Shown here in pieces: positions 10,570-21,839 of a stretch of 64,000 bases of DNA. The notes beneath the pieces are model-generated. The model made no database searches and was not told where the DNA came from. It saw nothing but the letters and a program-made list of their open reading frames with translations. The position numbers and the translations under genes are program-made. The stretch covers positions 154,429,273 to 154,493,272 of the forward strand of contig OW121740.1 in NCBI GenBank assembly GCA_933228675.1, given 5' to 3'. Origin of the DNA: Stomorhina lunata. Its lineage: Eukaryota > Arthropoda > Insecta > Diptera > Rhiniidae. Numbering within the stretch: the first letter of the stretch is position 1; every line of letters starts with the position of its first letter.

Positions 10570-12140
10570 TAAAACTTGTTCACACCAAGACCCAATATGA
10601 TCACAATATGAAAATCTTTTCTTGTTCACACAAACAACAATTTTTTCAACTTGTTCACACCATGAACAACTTTTCTTTAGAAAACTTGTCCATATAAAAT
10701 GAACAACTTTTCTAAAGAAAACTTGTTCATATACAAAAGAAAACTTGTTCATATACAATGAACAACTTTTCTATAGAAAACTTGTTCATATAAAATGAAC
10801 AACTTTTCTATAGAAAACTTGTTCATATAAAATGAACAACTTTTCTATAGAAAACTTGTTCATATAAAATGAACAACTTTTCTATAGAAAACTTGTTCAT
10901 ATAAAATGAACAACTTTTCTATAGAAAACTTGTTCATATAAAATGAACAACTTTTCTATAGAAAACTTGTTCATATAAAATGAACAACTTTTCTATAGAA
11001 AACTTGTTCATATAAAATGAACAACTTTTCTATAGAAAACTTGTTCATATAAAATGAACAACTTTTCTATAGAAAACTTGTTCATATAAAATGAACAACT
11101 TTTCTATAGAAAACTTGTTCATATAAAATGAACAACTTTTCTATAGAAAACTTGTTCATATAAAATGAACAACTTTTCTATAGAAAACTTGTTCATATAA
11201 AATGAACAACTTTTCTATAGAAAACTTGTTCATATAAAATGAACAACTTTTCTATAGAAAACTTGTTCATATAAAATGAACAACTTTTCTATAGAAAACT
11301 TGTTCATATAAAATTAACAACTTTTCTATAGAAAACTTGTTCATATAAAATTAACAACTTTTCTATAGAAAACTTGTTCATATAAAATGAACAACTTTTC
11401 TATAGAAAACTTGTTCATATAAAATGAACAACTTTTCTATAGAAAACTTGTTCATATAAAATGAACAACTTTTCTATAGAAAACTTGTTCATATAAAATG
11501 AACAACTTTTCTATAGAAAACTTGTTCATATAAAATGAACAACTTTTCTATAGAAAACTTGTTCATATAAAATGAACAACTTTTCTATAGAAAACTTGTT
11601 CATATAAAATGAACAACTTTTCTATAGAAAACTTGTTCATATAAAATGAACAACTTTTCTATAGAAAACTTGTTCATATAAAATGAACAACTTTTCTATA
11701 GAAAACTTGTTCATATAAAATGAACAACTTTTCTATAGAAAACTTGTTCATATAAAATGAACAACTTTTCTATAGAAAACTTGTTCATATAAAATGAACA
11801 ACTTTTCTATAGAAAACTTGTTCATATAAAATGAACAACTTTTCTATAGAAAACTTGTTCATATAAAATGAACAACTTTTCTATAGAAAACTTGTTCATA
11901 TAAAATGAACAACTTTTCTATAGAAAACTTGTTCACATAAAATGAACAACCTTTCTATAGAAACTTGTTCATATACAATGAAACAATTTTCTATAGAAAA
12001 CTTGTTTACACTATAAACAACTTTTGTAAAGAAAACTAGTTTACACTATAAACAACTTTTCTTGTTTACACTGTAAACAATTTTTCTATAGTGTAAGAAC
12101 AATTTTTCTATAGAAAACTTGTTTACACTATAAAACAAAA
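10570..12140. repeat. 37-bp dyad satellite array (array 2)
   Basis: About 36 near-identical copies of a 37-bp unit (10690-11960), with decayed copies on both edges. Each unit holds two dyads: TTTTCTATAGAAAA, and GTTCAT-ATAAA-ATGAAC. Two adjacent units near 11320-11350 carry the same T-for-G change (AATTAACAAC), consistent with local duplication. The right edge drifts to TTGTTTACACTATAAAC. Confidence 0.96.
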
Positions 12141-12149
12141 AATGATGTA

Positions 12150-13370
12150 TTAACATTTTTTTTCCCATATTTTTGCTTAAATTTTAAGTTTAAATTACAA
12201 TTCAATATAAATACTAAACCTGTCATTGTCTATTACCTCAAAATCAGATTTTGCTAGTGTTAATCTGTCGCCATATTTAAAGATAAAAACACTTTCAAGT
12301 CATTTAACACTTTGGATGTTCAAGCCATGATGATAGTCATCATGATGAGTGTTTTGAAGGCGTCAATCATCGATTACACGACATCGATATGAAGATTTAC
12401 AATTTTTTTTCCAAGTTTATTTCATCAACGACATAATTACATTGCTAAATAAATTGTTAATCTTCTTAACAAAATTTTAAATATTAATTTTTTTTTTTTA
12501 AATAATGAAATTTTGAAACAAGTCTTCCGAAATATTTAAGATTTCAACATCTAAAATTTTAAAACATTAAAATTCCTTGACAGGGTCAGTTTAAGATTAT
12601 TTTTTGTAACACGCTCATTTTTTTTTTGGGAACTCACACCCGACGCTGTTAATACCGGGCGTGATGTTTTCGTGATATTATATTCAGTTGACAAATGCAA
12701 AATTTAAATGCATTTTATGTATTTTTTTTATTTTTTACCAGCATGATGATGTAATTTTTTTAGTATAAACCAGCTTCTGTATTGAGATTTTTTTTGTTTC
12801 GTTTTCTGAAAATTTTGCTTTTTCGCACATCAGAATTTATTTAATGGCTGTTGACCTTGTTGAATTATATTTGTTTATTTATTTTTTTAAATACTTGCAA
12901 AATAATGCATTAACTAGAGGTATTAAAATCTGTTTTTAATCTTTTTTCCTTCGTGGTTTTTTGCTTCCCTCTATTATAAACAAGAATTAAATGTGATATT
13001 TTTTTGATTCGAGTATAGCGTGACACAAAATATTTCATACACTTTGACAAACTTTTCTACGGAAAACATATTCATACTATAACCAACTCTTCATAATGAA
13101 ACTTCTCCAATTTTATCTAGAAAACTTATTTACACTATAGACGACCTTTCTATAAAAAAAAAACTTTTTCATACTCTGCCCAACTTTTTTAAAGAAATGT
13201 TGTTCACACTACGAACAACTTTGTTTTTTACACTAACATTAATTTTCCAAAAAAACTTGATGTCCAATATTTATATGATGATGATGTATACACTACGTCA
13301 AACTTTTCTAGAGAATTGTTGTTCATACTATGACCAAAGGCATAGAAAGACTAGAAATATTGTTCAGAAC
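12150..13370. other. Spacer between arrays 2 and 3
   Basis: AT-rich sequence with T-runs. From about 13020 it contains scattered decayed satellite-like pieces (AACTTTTCTA, GTTCATACTATGA), which are probably old edge monomers of the 29- and 35-bp arrays. No gene is recognised. Confidence 0.5.
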
Positions 13371-14570
13371 AACTTTTTTATAAAAATGTTGTTTAGAACA
13401 ACTTTTAGAACATTTCTATAGAAAAGTTGTTCTGAACAACATTTCTATAGAAAAGTTGTTCTGAACAACATTTCTATAGAAAAGTTGTTCTGAACAACAT
13501 TTCTATAGAAAAGTTGTTTTGAACAACATTTCTATAGAAAAGTTGTTCTGAACAACATTTCTATAGAAAAGTTGTTCTAAACAACATTTCTATAGAAAAG
13601 TTGTTTTGAACAACATTTCTATAGAAAAGTTGTTCTGAACAACATTTCTATAGAAAAGTTGTTCTGAACAACATTTCTATAGAAAAGTTGTTCTGAACAA
13701 CATTTCTATAGAAAAGTTGTTCTGAACAACATTTCTATAGAAAAAAGTTGTTCTGAACAACATTTCTAGAGAAAAGTTGTTCTGAAAAAAATTTCTAGAG
13801 AAAAGTTGTTCTGAACAACATTTCTACAGAAAAGTTAATCTGAACAACATTTCTGTAGAAAAGTTGTTCTGAACAACATTTCTATAGAAAAGTTGTTCTG
13901 AACAACATTTCTATAGAAAAGCTGTTCTGAACAACATTTCTATAGAAAAGTTGTTCTGAACAACATTTCTATAGAAAAGTTGTTCTGAACAACATTTCTA
14001 TAGAAAAGTTGTTCTGAACAACATTCCTATAAAAGAGTTGTTTTGAACAATATTTCCATAGAAAAGTTGTTCTGAACAACATTTCTATAGAAAAGTTATT
14101 CTGGACAACATTTCTATAGAAAAGTTGTTCTAAACAACATTTTTATAGAAAAGTTGTTCTGAACAACATTTCTATAAAAAAGTTGTTTTGAACAACATTT
14201 CTACAGAAATATTATTCAGAACAACTTTCCTACAGAAATGTTGTTCATAACAACTCTTTTATAGAAATATTGTTCAGAAGAACTTTCTAAAGGAATGTTG
14301 TTCAGAACAACTTTTCTATTGAAATGTTGTTCACACCAACATTTCTATAGAAATGTTGTTCACACCAAATTTTCTATAGAAATGTTGTTCACAACAACTT
14401 TTCTATAGAAATTTTGTTCGCAAGAACTTTTCTATAGAAATTTTGTTCGCAAGAACTTTTCTATAGAAATGTTGTACGCAACAACCTTTCTAAGAAATGT
14501 TGCTCAGAACAACTTTTCTAATAAATGTTGTTCAGAACAACTTTTCTATATAAATGTTCAATAGAAATGT
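13371..14570. repeat. 29-bp dyad satellite array (array 3)
   Basis: About 40 copies of a 29-bp unit that is almost entirely one dyad: AGAACAAC...GTTGTTCT arms around TTTCTATAGAAA. Copies at 13400-13740 and 13860-14030 are near identical. The right side (14200-14570) becomes divergent, with CACACCAAC and CGCAAGAAC variants. The core dodecamer is shared with arrays 2, 4, 6 and 7. Confidence 0.95.
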
Positions 14571-15193
14571 TGTTAACACAATGATAAAATTTTCTATGGA
14601 AATGTTGCTTACTTCTTCTGTAAAAAAATGCTGTAAACAATTCCTAGAGAAAATTGTTTCACTCTAAGTTAAGCCGCTATAAGTATGCACAAATTTCTAA
14701 AGAGAACTGTTTTGGCACCCTACTAAGGCTAGGTTGGGCATTTTAAAACTTAAAGTTATTAAAATACACTATAATTTACATATTACAACAATTTTGTGGT
14801 TTGTTTAAAGGTGTGTTCACTGCGGTTGTTGGTACAAGTATGATGACAATGATGAGATGGTTTGGGGTTGGCTGCAGTTGCTCGGTTGTTGGATTTTTTT
14901 GTGAAAAAATAAAGAAAAAAATAAAATAATTCGCAATTATATAATTGCATTTAATCTTGACATTAATGCGTGAATACAAATCATGAATTGTTGATAATAA
15001 TAAAAAAACAAACAACAAATAAATTAACATAATTTTTTGTAAAATATTAAGTAGAAAGACAATAATGGAAAATGTTAACATGGATATGGTGACGGAACTT
15101 AAAATAAAATTTTGAATAAAGACTTAATTAAAAAATGTATATAAAAACCTCAAAAATTCTATGAAATAATTTTATTTTTTTTTTTATTTTAAG
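14571..15193. other. Sequence upstream of the first recognised chitin-binding-gene exon
   Basis: AT-rich, with a long T-rich tract at 15171-15193 that ends in a good 3' splice site (TTTTATTTTAAG). An open frame on the minus strand across 14776-15081 has no recognisable domain and I do not call it a gene. Confidence 0.5.
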
Positions 15194-15388
15194 ATTGTCG
15201 TGAATCCACACGCTCGAAACGTGCGAAAAGGGTAAGAGCACCGGAACCAGTACATTTTGAACCGGAACCACATCAAGATTTAGAAAGTGATGACAGTGGC
15301 AGTCAAGAAAAGGACTTACCCGAAATACCCACCAATTTTTTAAGTCCCTCTGTTAGGGAGTATCTAGAGTTGGGCAAATCAATACCAG
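15194..15388 (+). CDS. Chitin-binding gene, linker exon
   Basis: This exon starts after the TTTTATTTTAAG acceptor and ends at CCAG|GTAAG. It encodes a basic stretch (RSKRAKRVRA), an acidic serine-rich stretch (ESDDSGSQEK), then LPEIPTNFLSPSVREYLELG, which leads into the chitin-binding domain. The basic RSKR...AKR sequence resembles a furin-type cleavage region, which is inference. The preceding exon must end in phase 1. Confidence 0.85.
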
Positions 15389-18300
15389 GTAAGAAATTTT
15401 ATAAAAATACTATTAAAATGAAATATAAAATTATATAAAAAATTTGTACGCGTAATTTTTTTGTGATGCCTAGGCTTATATGTATATACATACGTAACAG
15501 TTGTATTGAAATTTCAATTCAAACATAACAAATATATACTGACCAACTTTTGTGTTTATTTGTAGTCATAAATAGACTTAAATAAATGTATTTTTACCAT
15601 ATGAAAACATAGATTGAAATATAGTTGGAAAAAATCATGGAATAAACAAACAATAATAGCAACTGCAAAAACAAAACAAAAACAAAAAAACGGTTCAATT
15701 ATAATTGAGCTTTAAAAATGACCCCAAAGGCATACGAAAGCTGTTTTGAATCCATTTAACTCTCCTTTTCCACATAACTTACTTGGAGTTGTGCACTAGA
15801 CCAGAGGCTGGTTGGAATTTTTGACGACAATTGAGATTTAGTCATAGTAGTAGTAGTGTGAACAAGTTTCAAAGTTGGTCATAGTGTGAACAACATTTCT
15901 ATAGAAAAGTTGGTCATAGTAGGAACAACATTTCTTTCAAAAAGTTGGTCATAGTCTGAACAACAGTTGGAAGAAAAGTTGGTCATAGTAACACTTCTAT
16001 AAAAAAGTTGATCCTAGTGCGAACAACATTTGTACAAAAAAGTGGGTCAGAGTATGAACAACATTTCCAAGAAAATATGGTAATAGTGTAAAAAACATTT
16101 CTATGGAAAAGTTGGTCATAGTGTGAACAACATTTTTATAGAAAAATTGGTCATAGTGTGAACAACATTTCAATAAAGAAATTGGTCATAATGTGAACAA
16201 CATTTCAATAGAAATGTGGGTCATGGTATGAACAACATTTCCATAGAAAATATGGTAATAGTGTAAACAACATTTCTATGGAAAAGTTGGTCATAGTGTG
16301 AACAACATTTTTATAGAAAAGTTGGTCATAGTGTGAACAACATTTCAATAAAGAAATTGGTCATAGTGTGAACAACATTTCAATAGAAAAATGTGTCATG
16401 GTATGAACAACATTTCTATAGAAAATATGGTAATAGTGTAAACAATATTTCTATGGAAAAGTTGGTCATAGTGTGAACAACATTTTTATAGAAAAGTTGG
16501 TCATAGTGTGAACAACATTTCAATAAAGAAATTGGTCATAATGTGAACAATATTTCAATAGAAATGTGGGTCATGGTATGAACAACATTTCCATAGAAAA
16601 TATGGTAATATGGTAATAGTGTAAACAACATTTCTATGGGAAAGTTTGTCATAGTGTGAACAACATTTCAATAGAAAAGTAGATTATAGTATGAACAACA
16701 TTTCCAAGAAAAGATGGTAATAGTGTAAACAACATTTCTATGAAAAAGTTGGTCATAGCGTGAACAACATTTCAATAAAGAAATTGGTCAGAGTGTGAAC
16801 AACATTTCAATAGAAAAGTGGGTCATAGTATGAATAACATTTCCATATAAAAGATGGTAATAGTGCAAACAACATTTCTATAGAAAAGATGGTCATAGTG
16901 TGAACAACATTTTTATAGATAAGTTGGTCATAGTGTGAACAACATTTCAATAAAGAAATTGGTCAGTATGAACAACATTTCAATAGAAAAATGGGTCATG
17001 GTATGAACAACATTTCTATAGAAAATATGGTAATAGTGTAAACAACATTTCTATGAAAAAGTTGGTCATAGTGTGAACATTTTTATAGAAAAGTTGGTCA
17101 TAGTGTGAACAACATTTCAATAGAAAAATGGGTCATGGTATGAACAACATTTCTATAGAAAATATGGTAATAGTGTAAACAACATTTCTATGGAAAAGTT
17201 TGTCATAGTGTGAACAACATTTTTATAGAAAAGTAAGTCATAGTGTGAACAAAATTTCAATAAAGAAATTGGTCATAGTGTGAACAACATTTCAATAGAA
17301 AAGTAGGTTATAGTATGAACAACATTTCCAAGAAAAGATGGTAATAGTGTAAACAACATTTCTATTGAAAAGTGGGTCATAGTATGAACAACATTTCCAT
17401 AGAAAAGATGGTAATAGTGCAAACAACATTTCTATAGAAAAGATGGTCATAGTGTGAACAACATTTTTATAGAAAAGTTGGTCATAGTGTGAACAACATT
17501 TCAATAGAAAAGTGGGTCATAGTATGAACAATATTTCCAAAGAAAAGATGGTAATAATAATAGTGACCATAAAAAAGTTTATCGGAGTGTGAACATTTCT
17601 TTAGAAAAGTTGGTTACAGTGTGAAAACCATTTCTATGGTCATATTATAAACAACATTTCTATCAAAAAGTGGTTCATAGTATGAGCAACATTTCTATCA
17701 AAAAGTTGGTTATAATGTGAACAACATTTCTATAAACAAATTTTCTCTAAAAAAGTTGTTCATAGTGTAAACATGTTTTCTTCAGAAAAGTTGTTTATAA
17801 TGTAAACAAGATTTTCCTAGAAATGTTGTTCATGGTGTAAACAAGTTTTCCTTTAAAAAGTTGTTTACAGTCTAAACAAAATCTTCTATAGAAAAATGTG
17901 TCAAAAATTTTTCTATAGAAAAGTTCTTCAGTGTGAACATGTTTTCTCCAGAAAAGTTGTTCATAGTAAACAAGTTCTTTTCTTAGAAATATTGGTTTTT
18001 AGTGTGAACACATTTTTTCTTCAGAAAATTTCCCTATTGGTAGGACAGTAGTTTTCAACATGCAATTAAAGTCTATTGCATTTGTTAGTGTTTATGTCAA
18101 CAACATTTAAAAAACGCTGTTGTCTTCGGGCTACAAATTTGGCGCACAGTTTTTTTTCCGTTTTAATCTGTAGCTGGTGTATTTGAAGCCAACAACTTTT
18201 TTTCTCTCGCTTGCAAAATCAATTCTTTTTAATTTTGTAGTTTTTCCAGTAAATAAATGCATTTTTCAGATGTTGTTGCTACTACGTTTACACTGGTCTA

Positions 18301-20944
18301 CAGTGTTTTAAGGGTTTTTTTAAGTAGAAAAACATCAGGGGACCAATTTGCCGCTTTCAATATCGACCGAAATATAAAGTATTTCAAAAACATTTTTGTA
18401 ACATACTTTTAGGATTAACAGAATAATATCTGTACAACATAAAAGCTTCACTGCAGTGTAACTTATTTAAAAAAAGTTTCCTGATAGTAAAATAATTTTG
18501 TTTAAACTAAATATTTTGACAAACAAATGGATATGTTTAGATATCAAGTTTTATGAAAATTTTTGCAAAATAATTTATTTTGAAAATCCTTAAGGTATGT
18601 TACACAATATTTGCTTGCTTAAAAGTCTGAAATTTTGATCGATAACGAAGGGGGCAATTTGGCCTTAGAATTTTGTTTTTTCATATTGTTTTTTTTTTTT
18701 TTTTTTTTTTTAAAACATCAATGGACTAAAAACAAAATTGCTCTTTAGACGTGATAGCATAAGATTTTTGTGTGATTAACGGTTTTAGAGTTATTGATAT
18801 CGCAATGTAAAAAAAATTTTGAACACAATCGTAAAAAAAATATATTTTTTTTTAAATTCATAAAAAATCGAAAATAAAAACAACTTATTATTGGTACTCG
18901 ACGATCGCAAAACCATTTATGAATATTCTAAAAAATATAATCCTTATATTTCGAAAATCAATCGATTGTAGTGTTTTTGGCCTTTCCATTCTATTTGCTA
19001 ATCAAATCTAAAGCAAAAAGATATATTTTGTAAACTAGTGTTAAAAATCCCCTACAACTACGATTTCAATCCAAGAAGACAAAAAAACAACTATAAAAAA
19101 GTTTTAAAAATTTTTTGGCTAACAAATATTTTTTACGATCGAATTTGAAGTGCATTCACTCGTAAATTCATTTATTAATAGACTTTATGCCGGACGACAA
19201 TGGGCGACAGGCATTTGGATGGATGCAGTAAAAGAGTCGAAGTAGGAAAATGGGCTGGGTGCTTGGTACATAAATATAGGATGATTTGATTGTTTCTTTG
19301 TTTCTTCATGTTTCAATTTCGTTTTTAGTTCTTCACCGACAAAAAAATGTTTGTTGTTGTGGTAGATACTCGTGGTCGGTCGTCTTGTTTAAGGTATATT
19401 TTGTTGAGAATTATGGGTTGGATTTTTTAGGTTCCTCTTTTTTTTATAGGTTGCTGAAATTACGCAAATTGCCACACACAATGCAAATGCATTTGACACT
19501 TTCGTGCATTGGTACAAATTGAGCTTTATTAGTATGTAGCACCAGAGAGTGAATACAAGTGCAACTAATGTATCCAGTAGCTCCAATAGAGGGGGATTTG
19601 TTTTTTTTTTGGTCTGCTCGGAATTTTGTTTTTTACCATTTTTTATCAACCAACAAAACCAATTATACCAGCTTGGTGGGGGGTTTTAGAGTATTTATTT
19701 TAGGTTACGTGTTTCATGTACTAAATGCTAGAGGTCTGCTTGAAAATTTCCTATTTTTATAGGAAATTTTTCAAAAATTTCCTATTTTTATAGGAAATTT
19801 TTCAAAAATTTCCTATTTTTATAGGAAATTTTTCAAAAATTTCCTATTTTTATAGGAAATTTTTCAAAAATTTTCTTATTTTTAAAGGAAATTTTTCAAA
19901 AATTTCCTATTTTTTCAAAAATTTCCTATTTTCTTCAAAAATTTTCTGTTTTTATAGGAAATTTTTCAAAAATTTTCTATTTTTATAGAAAATTTTTCAA
20001 AAACTTCCTATTTTTACAGGAAATTTTTTCATTTGACTCAAAATTTTGATTTGACTCATATATTAAAATGGAAATAATTTGATACCGATTTCAAATGTCT
20101 TCGGGCAGACGTCTTTTTTGTATGTGTTTTTATTATTTTGTAAATTCTTTTTATTTTGTTATATTTATTTCGTGTCCAATAGGTCGTCCTGGTGTTGATT
20201 ATCCCATACTCTCAGCCATTCCCTATACGAATTTTTATTGTGATGAACAGCCTTATCCAGGATTTTTTGCTGATATGGAGACCAGATGCCAGGGTAAGTG
20301 ATTAAAAGGAAAATGTTATAAAAAAAGTAATGATAATTTATATAAATGACTTGGAAAGGTTTAAAAATAAATTTAATTATACAAGGGCTATATGTCAAAT
20401 TATAATTTCAAAAAGGAAATAGTTAGAAGTTAACCCTTTTTTTACCTTTAAAAAAAAAATTCTCATAAATTTCGTTTTTGTGTTTCTTTTATTAAATGTT
20501 TTTTTAACAAATCAAAATATCTCTATGGAATATTTTACAAAAAGATTTATACAATTCAAGTAAAAGGTGCAGCTTTTTAAAATTAGAGCTATTTTTTATC
20601 TATGACACAATGTAAAAAAATGAAGAATGTATTAAAAGTAAAAGTTTTTATTACTCTTGATACCCTTTAGGAAGTTAAAATTTGTATAAATAATTCCCGT
20701 TTTCTTATTTTTTTAAGGTTGGCATTATTGCGATATCGATGGACGTCAGGCCTCATTTCTTTGCCCCAATGGCACACAATTTTCACAGGCTGTCTTCGTT
20801 TGTGACTGGTGGTTCAATGTACGCTGTGATCTGTCGCCACGCCTCTATGCGATCAATGCTCGCCTGTATCAACGTCCTAAAGAGAATCCCACCCGACCAC
20901 ATCGTATTATAACAAAAGAATTAGTAGATGATATTTTTAATTAA
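15194..20944 (+). CDS. Secreted chitin-binding type-2 (CPAP1-like) protein, last three exons
   Basis: Joining 15194-15388, 20183-20293 and 20718-20944 gives one open frame of 176 residues ending in TAA, entered with a split codon. All junctions are phase 1 and have consensus GTAAG donors and AAG/TAG acceptors. About 64 charged linker residues come first. A single peritrophin-A/CBM14 domain follows, with six cysteines spaced 15, 5, 10, 12 and 7 residues apart and the aromatic YTNFYC, GWHYC and CDWWFNVRC positions typical of chitin binding. Such proteins are secreted to the cuticle or another chitinous matrix and bind chitin. One domain with flanking linkers suggests the CPAP1 group. The first exon, expected to carry the signal peptide, was not found and may lie left of the window. 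Satellites fill the introns. Confidence 0.9.
15855..18010. repeat. 35-bp dyad satellite with 175-bp higher-order structure (array 4)
   Basis: About 60 divergent copies of a 35-bp unit (GAACAACATTTCTATAGAAA followed by AGTTGGTCATAGTGT). Monomers fall into types that recur every five units: the GGTAATAGTGTAA type starts at 16080, 16255, 16430 and 16605, exactly 175 bases apart. The array lies inside the intron between the first two recognised exons of the chitin-binding gene. The right edge (17740-18010) merges into GTGTAAACAAGTTTTC variants. Confidence 0.93.
18336..18666. mobile_element. GGGGCC-ended MITE, copy 1
   Basis: The left end CAGGGGACCAATTTGCCGC and the right end GAAGGGGGCAATTTGGCC form a degenerate TIR. 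Shared interior blocks include ACATACTTTTAGGATTA and AAGGTATGTTACACAATATT. Non-coding, and intronic within the chitin-binding gene. Three further copies lie at 25.1-27.0 kb. Confidence 0.75.
18670..19740. other. Intron sequence, no feature recognised
   Basis: AT-rich intron of the chitin-binding gene, with a 24-base T run at about 18688-18711. Short open frames near 19286-19762 on both strands have no recognisable domain. Nothing else supported. Confidence 0.5.
19741..20030. repeat. 31-bp palindromic satellite, reverse orientation of array 1 (array 5)
   Basis: About nine units of the array 1 satellite in reverse complement (central C instead of G, TTTT spacers), decaying rightward into shortened units. 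It lies in the same intron as array 4, only 150 bases before an exon acceptor. Confidence 0.93.
20183..20293 (+). CDS. Chitin-binding gene, first half of the domain
   Basis: The exon lies between TCCAATAG and GGTAAGTG. It encodes GRPGVDYPILSAIPYTNFYC and then DEQPYPGFFADMETRCQ, carrying cysteines 1 and 2 of the CBM14 domain. Coding composition contrasts sharply with the AT-rich introns. Confidence 0.92.
20718..20944 (+). CDS. Chitin-binding gene, last exon
   Basis: The exon begins after TTTTTTTAAG. It encodes GWHYCDIDGRQASFLCPNGT, then QFSQAVFVCDWWFNVRCD (cysteines 3-6), and a basic C-terminal tail (LYQRPKENPTRPHR) ending DDIFN and TAA at 20942-20944. No AATAAA signal was seen in the next 250 bases. 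Confidence 0.93.
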
Positions 20945-21838
20945 AGTTTTTAAGAATTTTGAGATGAAAGTATAAACAAAATTTGAGAGGAAGGTGATAT
21001 ATATTTTTATTGCAATAGGACTGTTTCAAACTCTATATACAAAAATATCAGTCGTCTATGGTCAGACTAAAGATACTAAAGCAAAAATATATAAACGCTA
21101 CCTCTTTAATTGTGTTTATACTAAAGGTTGGAAACGAAAATCAGTTTACATTTTTATTCGTTATTATAAAAGCAACACTAAATAGTATTGAAAGTACTGT
21201 TAAGTCTTCGAAATCTTCTAAAATTTCTTAATTAAGAGGCTGAAAATTTAAGAAGCAGCGGATTTAGGAATATGGATTTAAAAGATTTTTTAAATTTTTA
21301 TATTAAATATATGTTAAGTATTAAAAAATTTTAAGTTTTATGATAACACAGCCCAACACGAAAAATTGTACTTTACATTTTTCAGTCAGTATGTAAACAT
21401 CACCAATTCGTCTAACTTACTTTTTTGGATCAGCTATAGTTTTCGAGATATATATATATTTTTTTTCTTAAAAATTACGTCGTTACACGATTTTGAGTAA
21501 CATAGTAAAAAAAAATCGAAATTTAGTTTCAATATTATCTTCATACTGCCCTAATATAATTTTTAAACCACTCTGTAGTTTTGGAGATGTAGTAATTTTA
21601 TTAAAATTTTTGTTTTTTCGTGTTTCAAAAATTCATAAAATTAGAGATAACAACAAAAGTTTCAATATTTTTCGATAGCCATATGTTGTGCATAAAATGC
21701 AATATTTCTTGTAAATATGGACGCACTAGTTTATATATTTTGTTAGGAGTTCCTTATGCATCTACCGTATATAAAGTCTATACTTAACATTGATTAATTG
21801 GTGTCTAATTTTATAGATGCAATCCCTATATACTGAAT
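20945..21838. other. 3' flank of the chitin-binding gene
   Basis: Presumed 3' UTR and intergenic sequence. There is a 'GTTTTCGAGATATATATATA' block near 21439, resembling blocks in the foldback arms at 6890 and 49568. No other gene is recognised. Confidence 0.45.
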
Positions 21839-21839
21839 G

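Noticed and set aside
14776..15081. 101-codon minus-strand frame upstream of the chitin-binding exon
   Set aside because: Hydrophobic and low complexity, with no domain. It opposes the gene and lies in a probable intron.
19286..19762. Overlapping open frames on both strands in the chitin-binding intron
   Set aside because: Low-complexity translations, no splice support and no recognisable domains.
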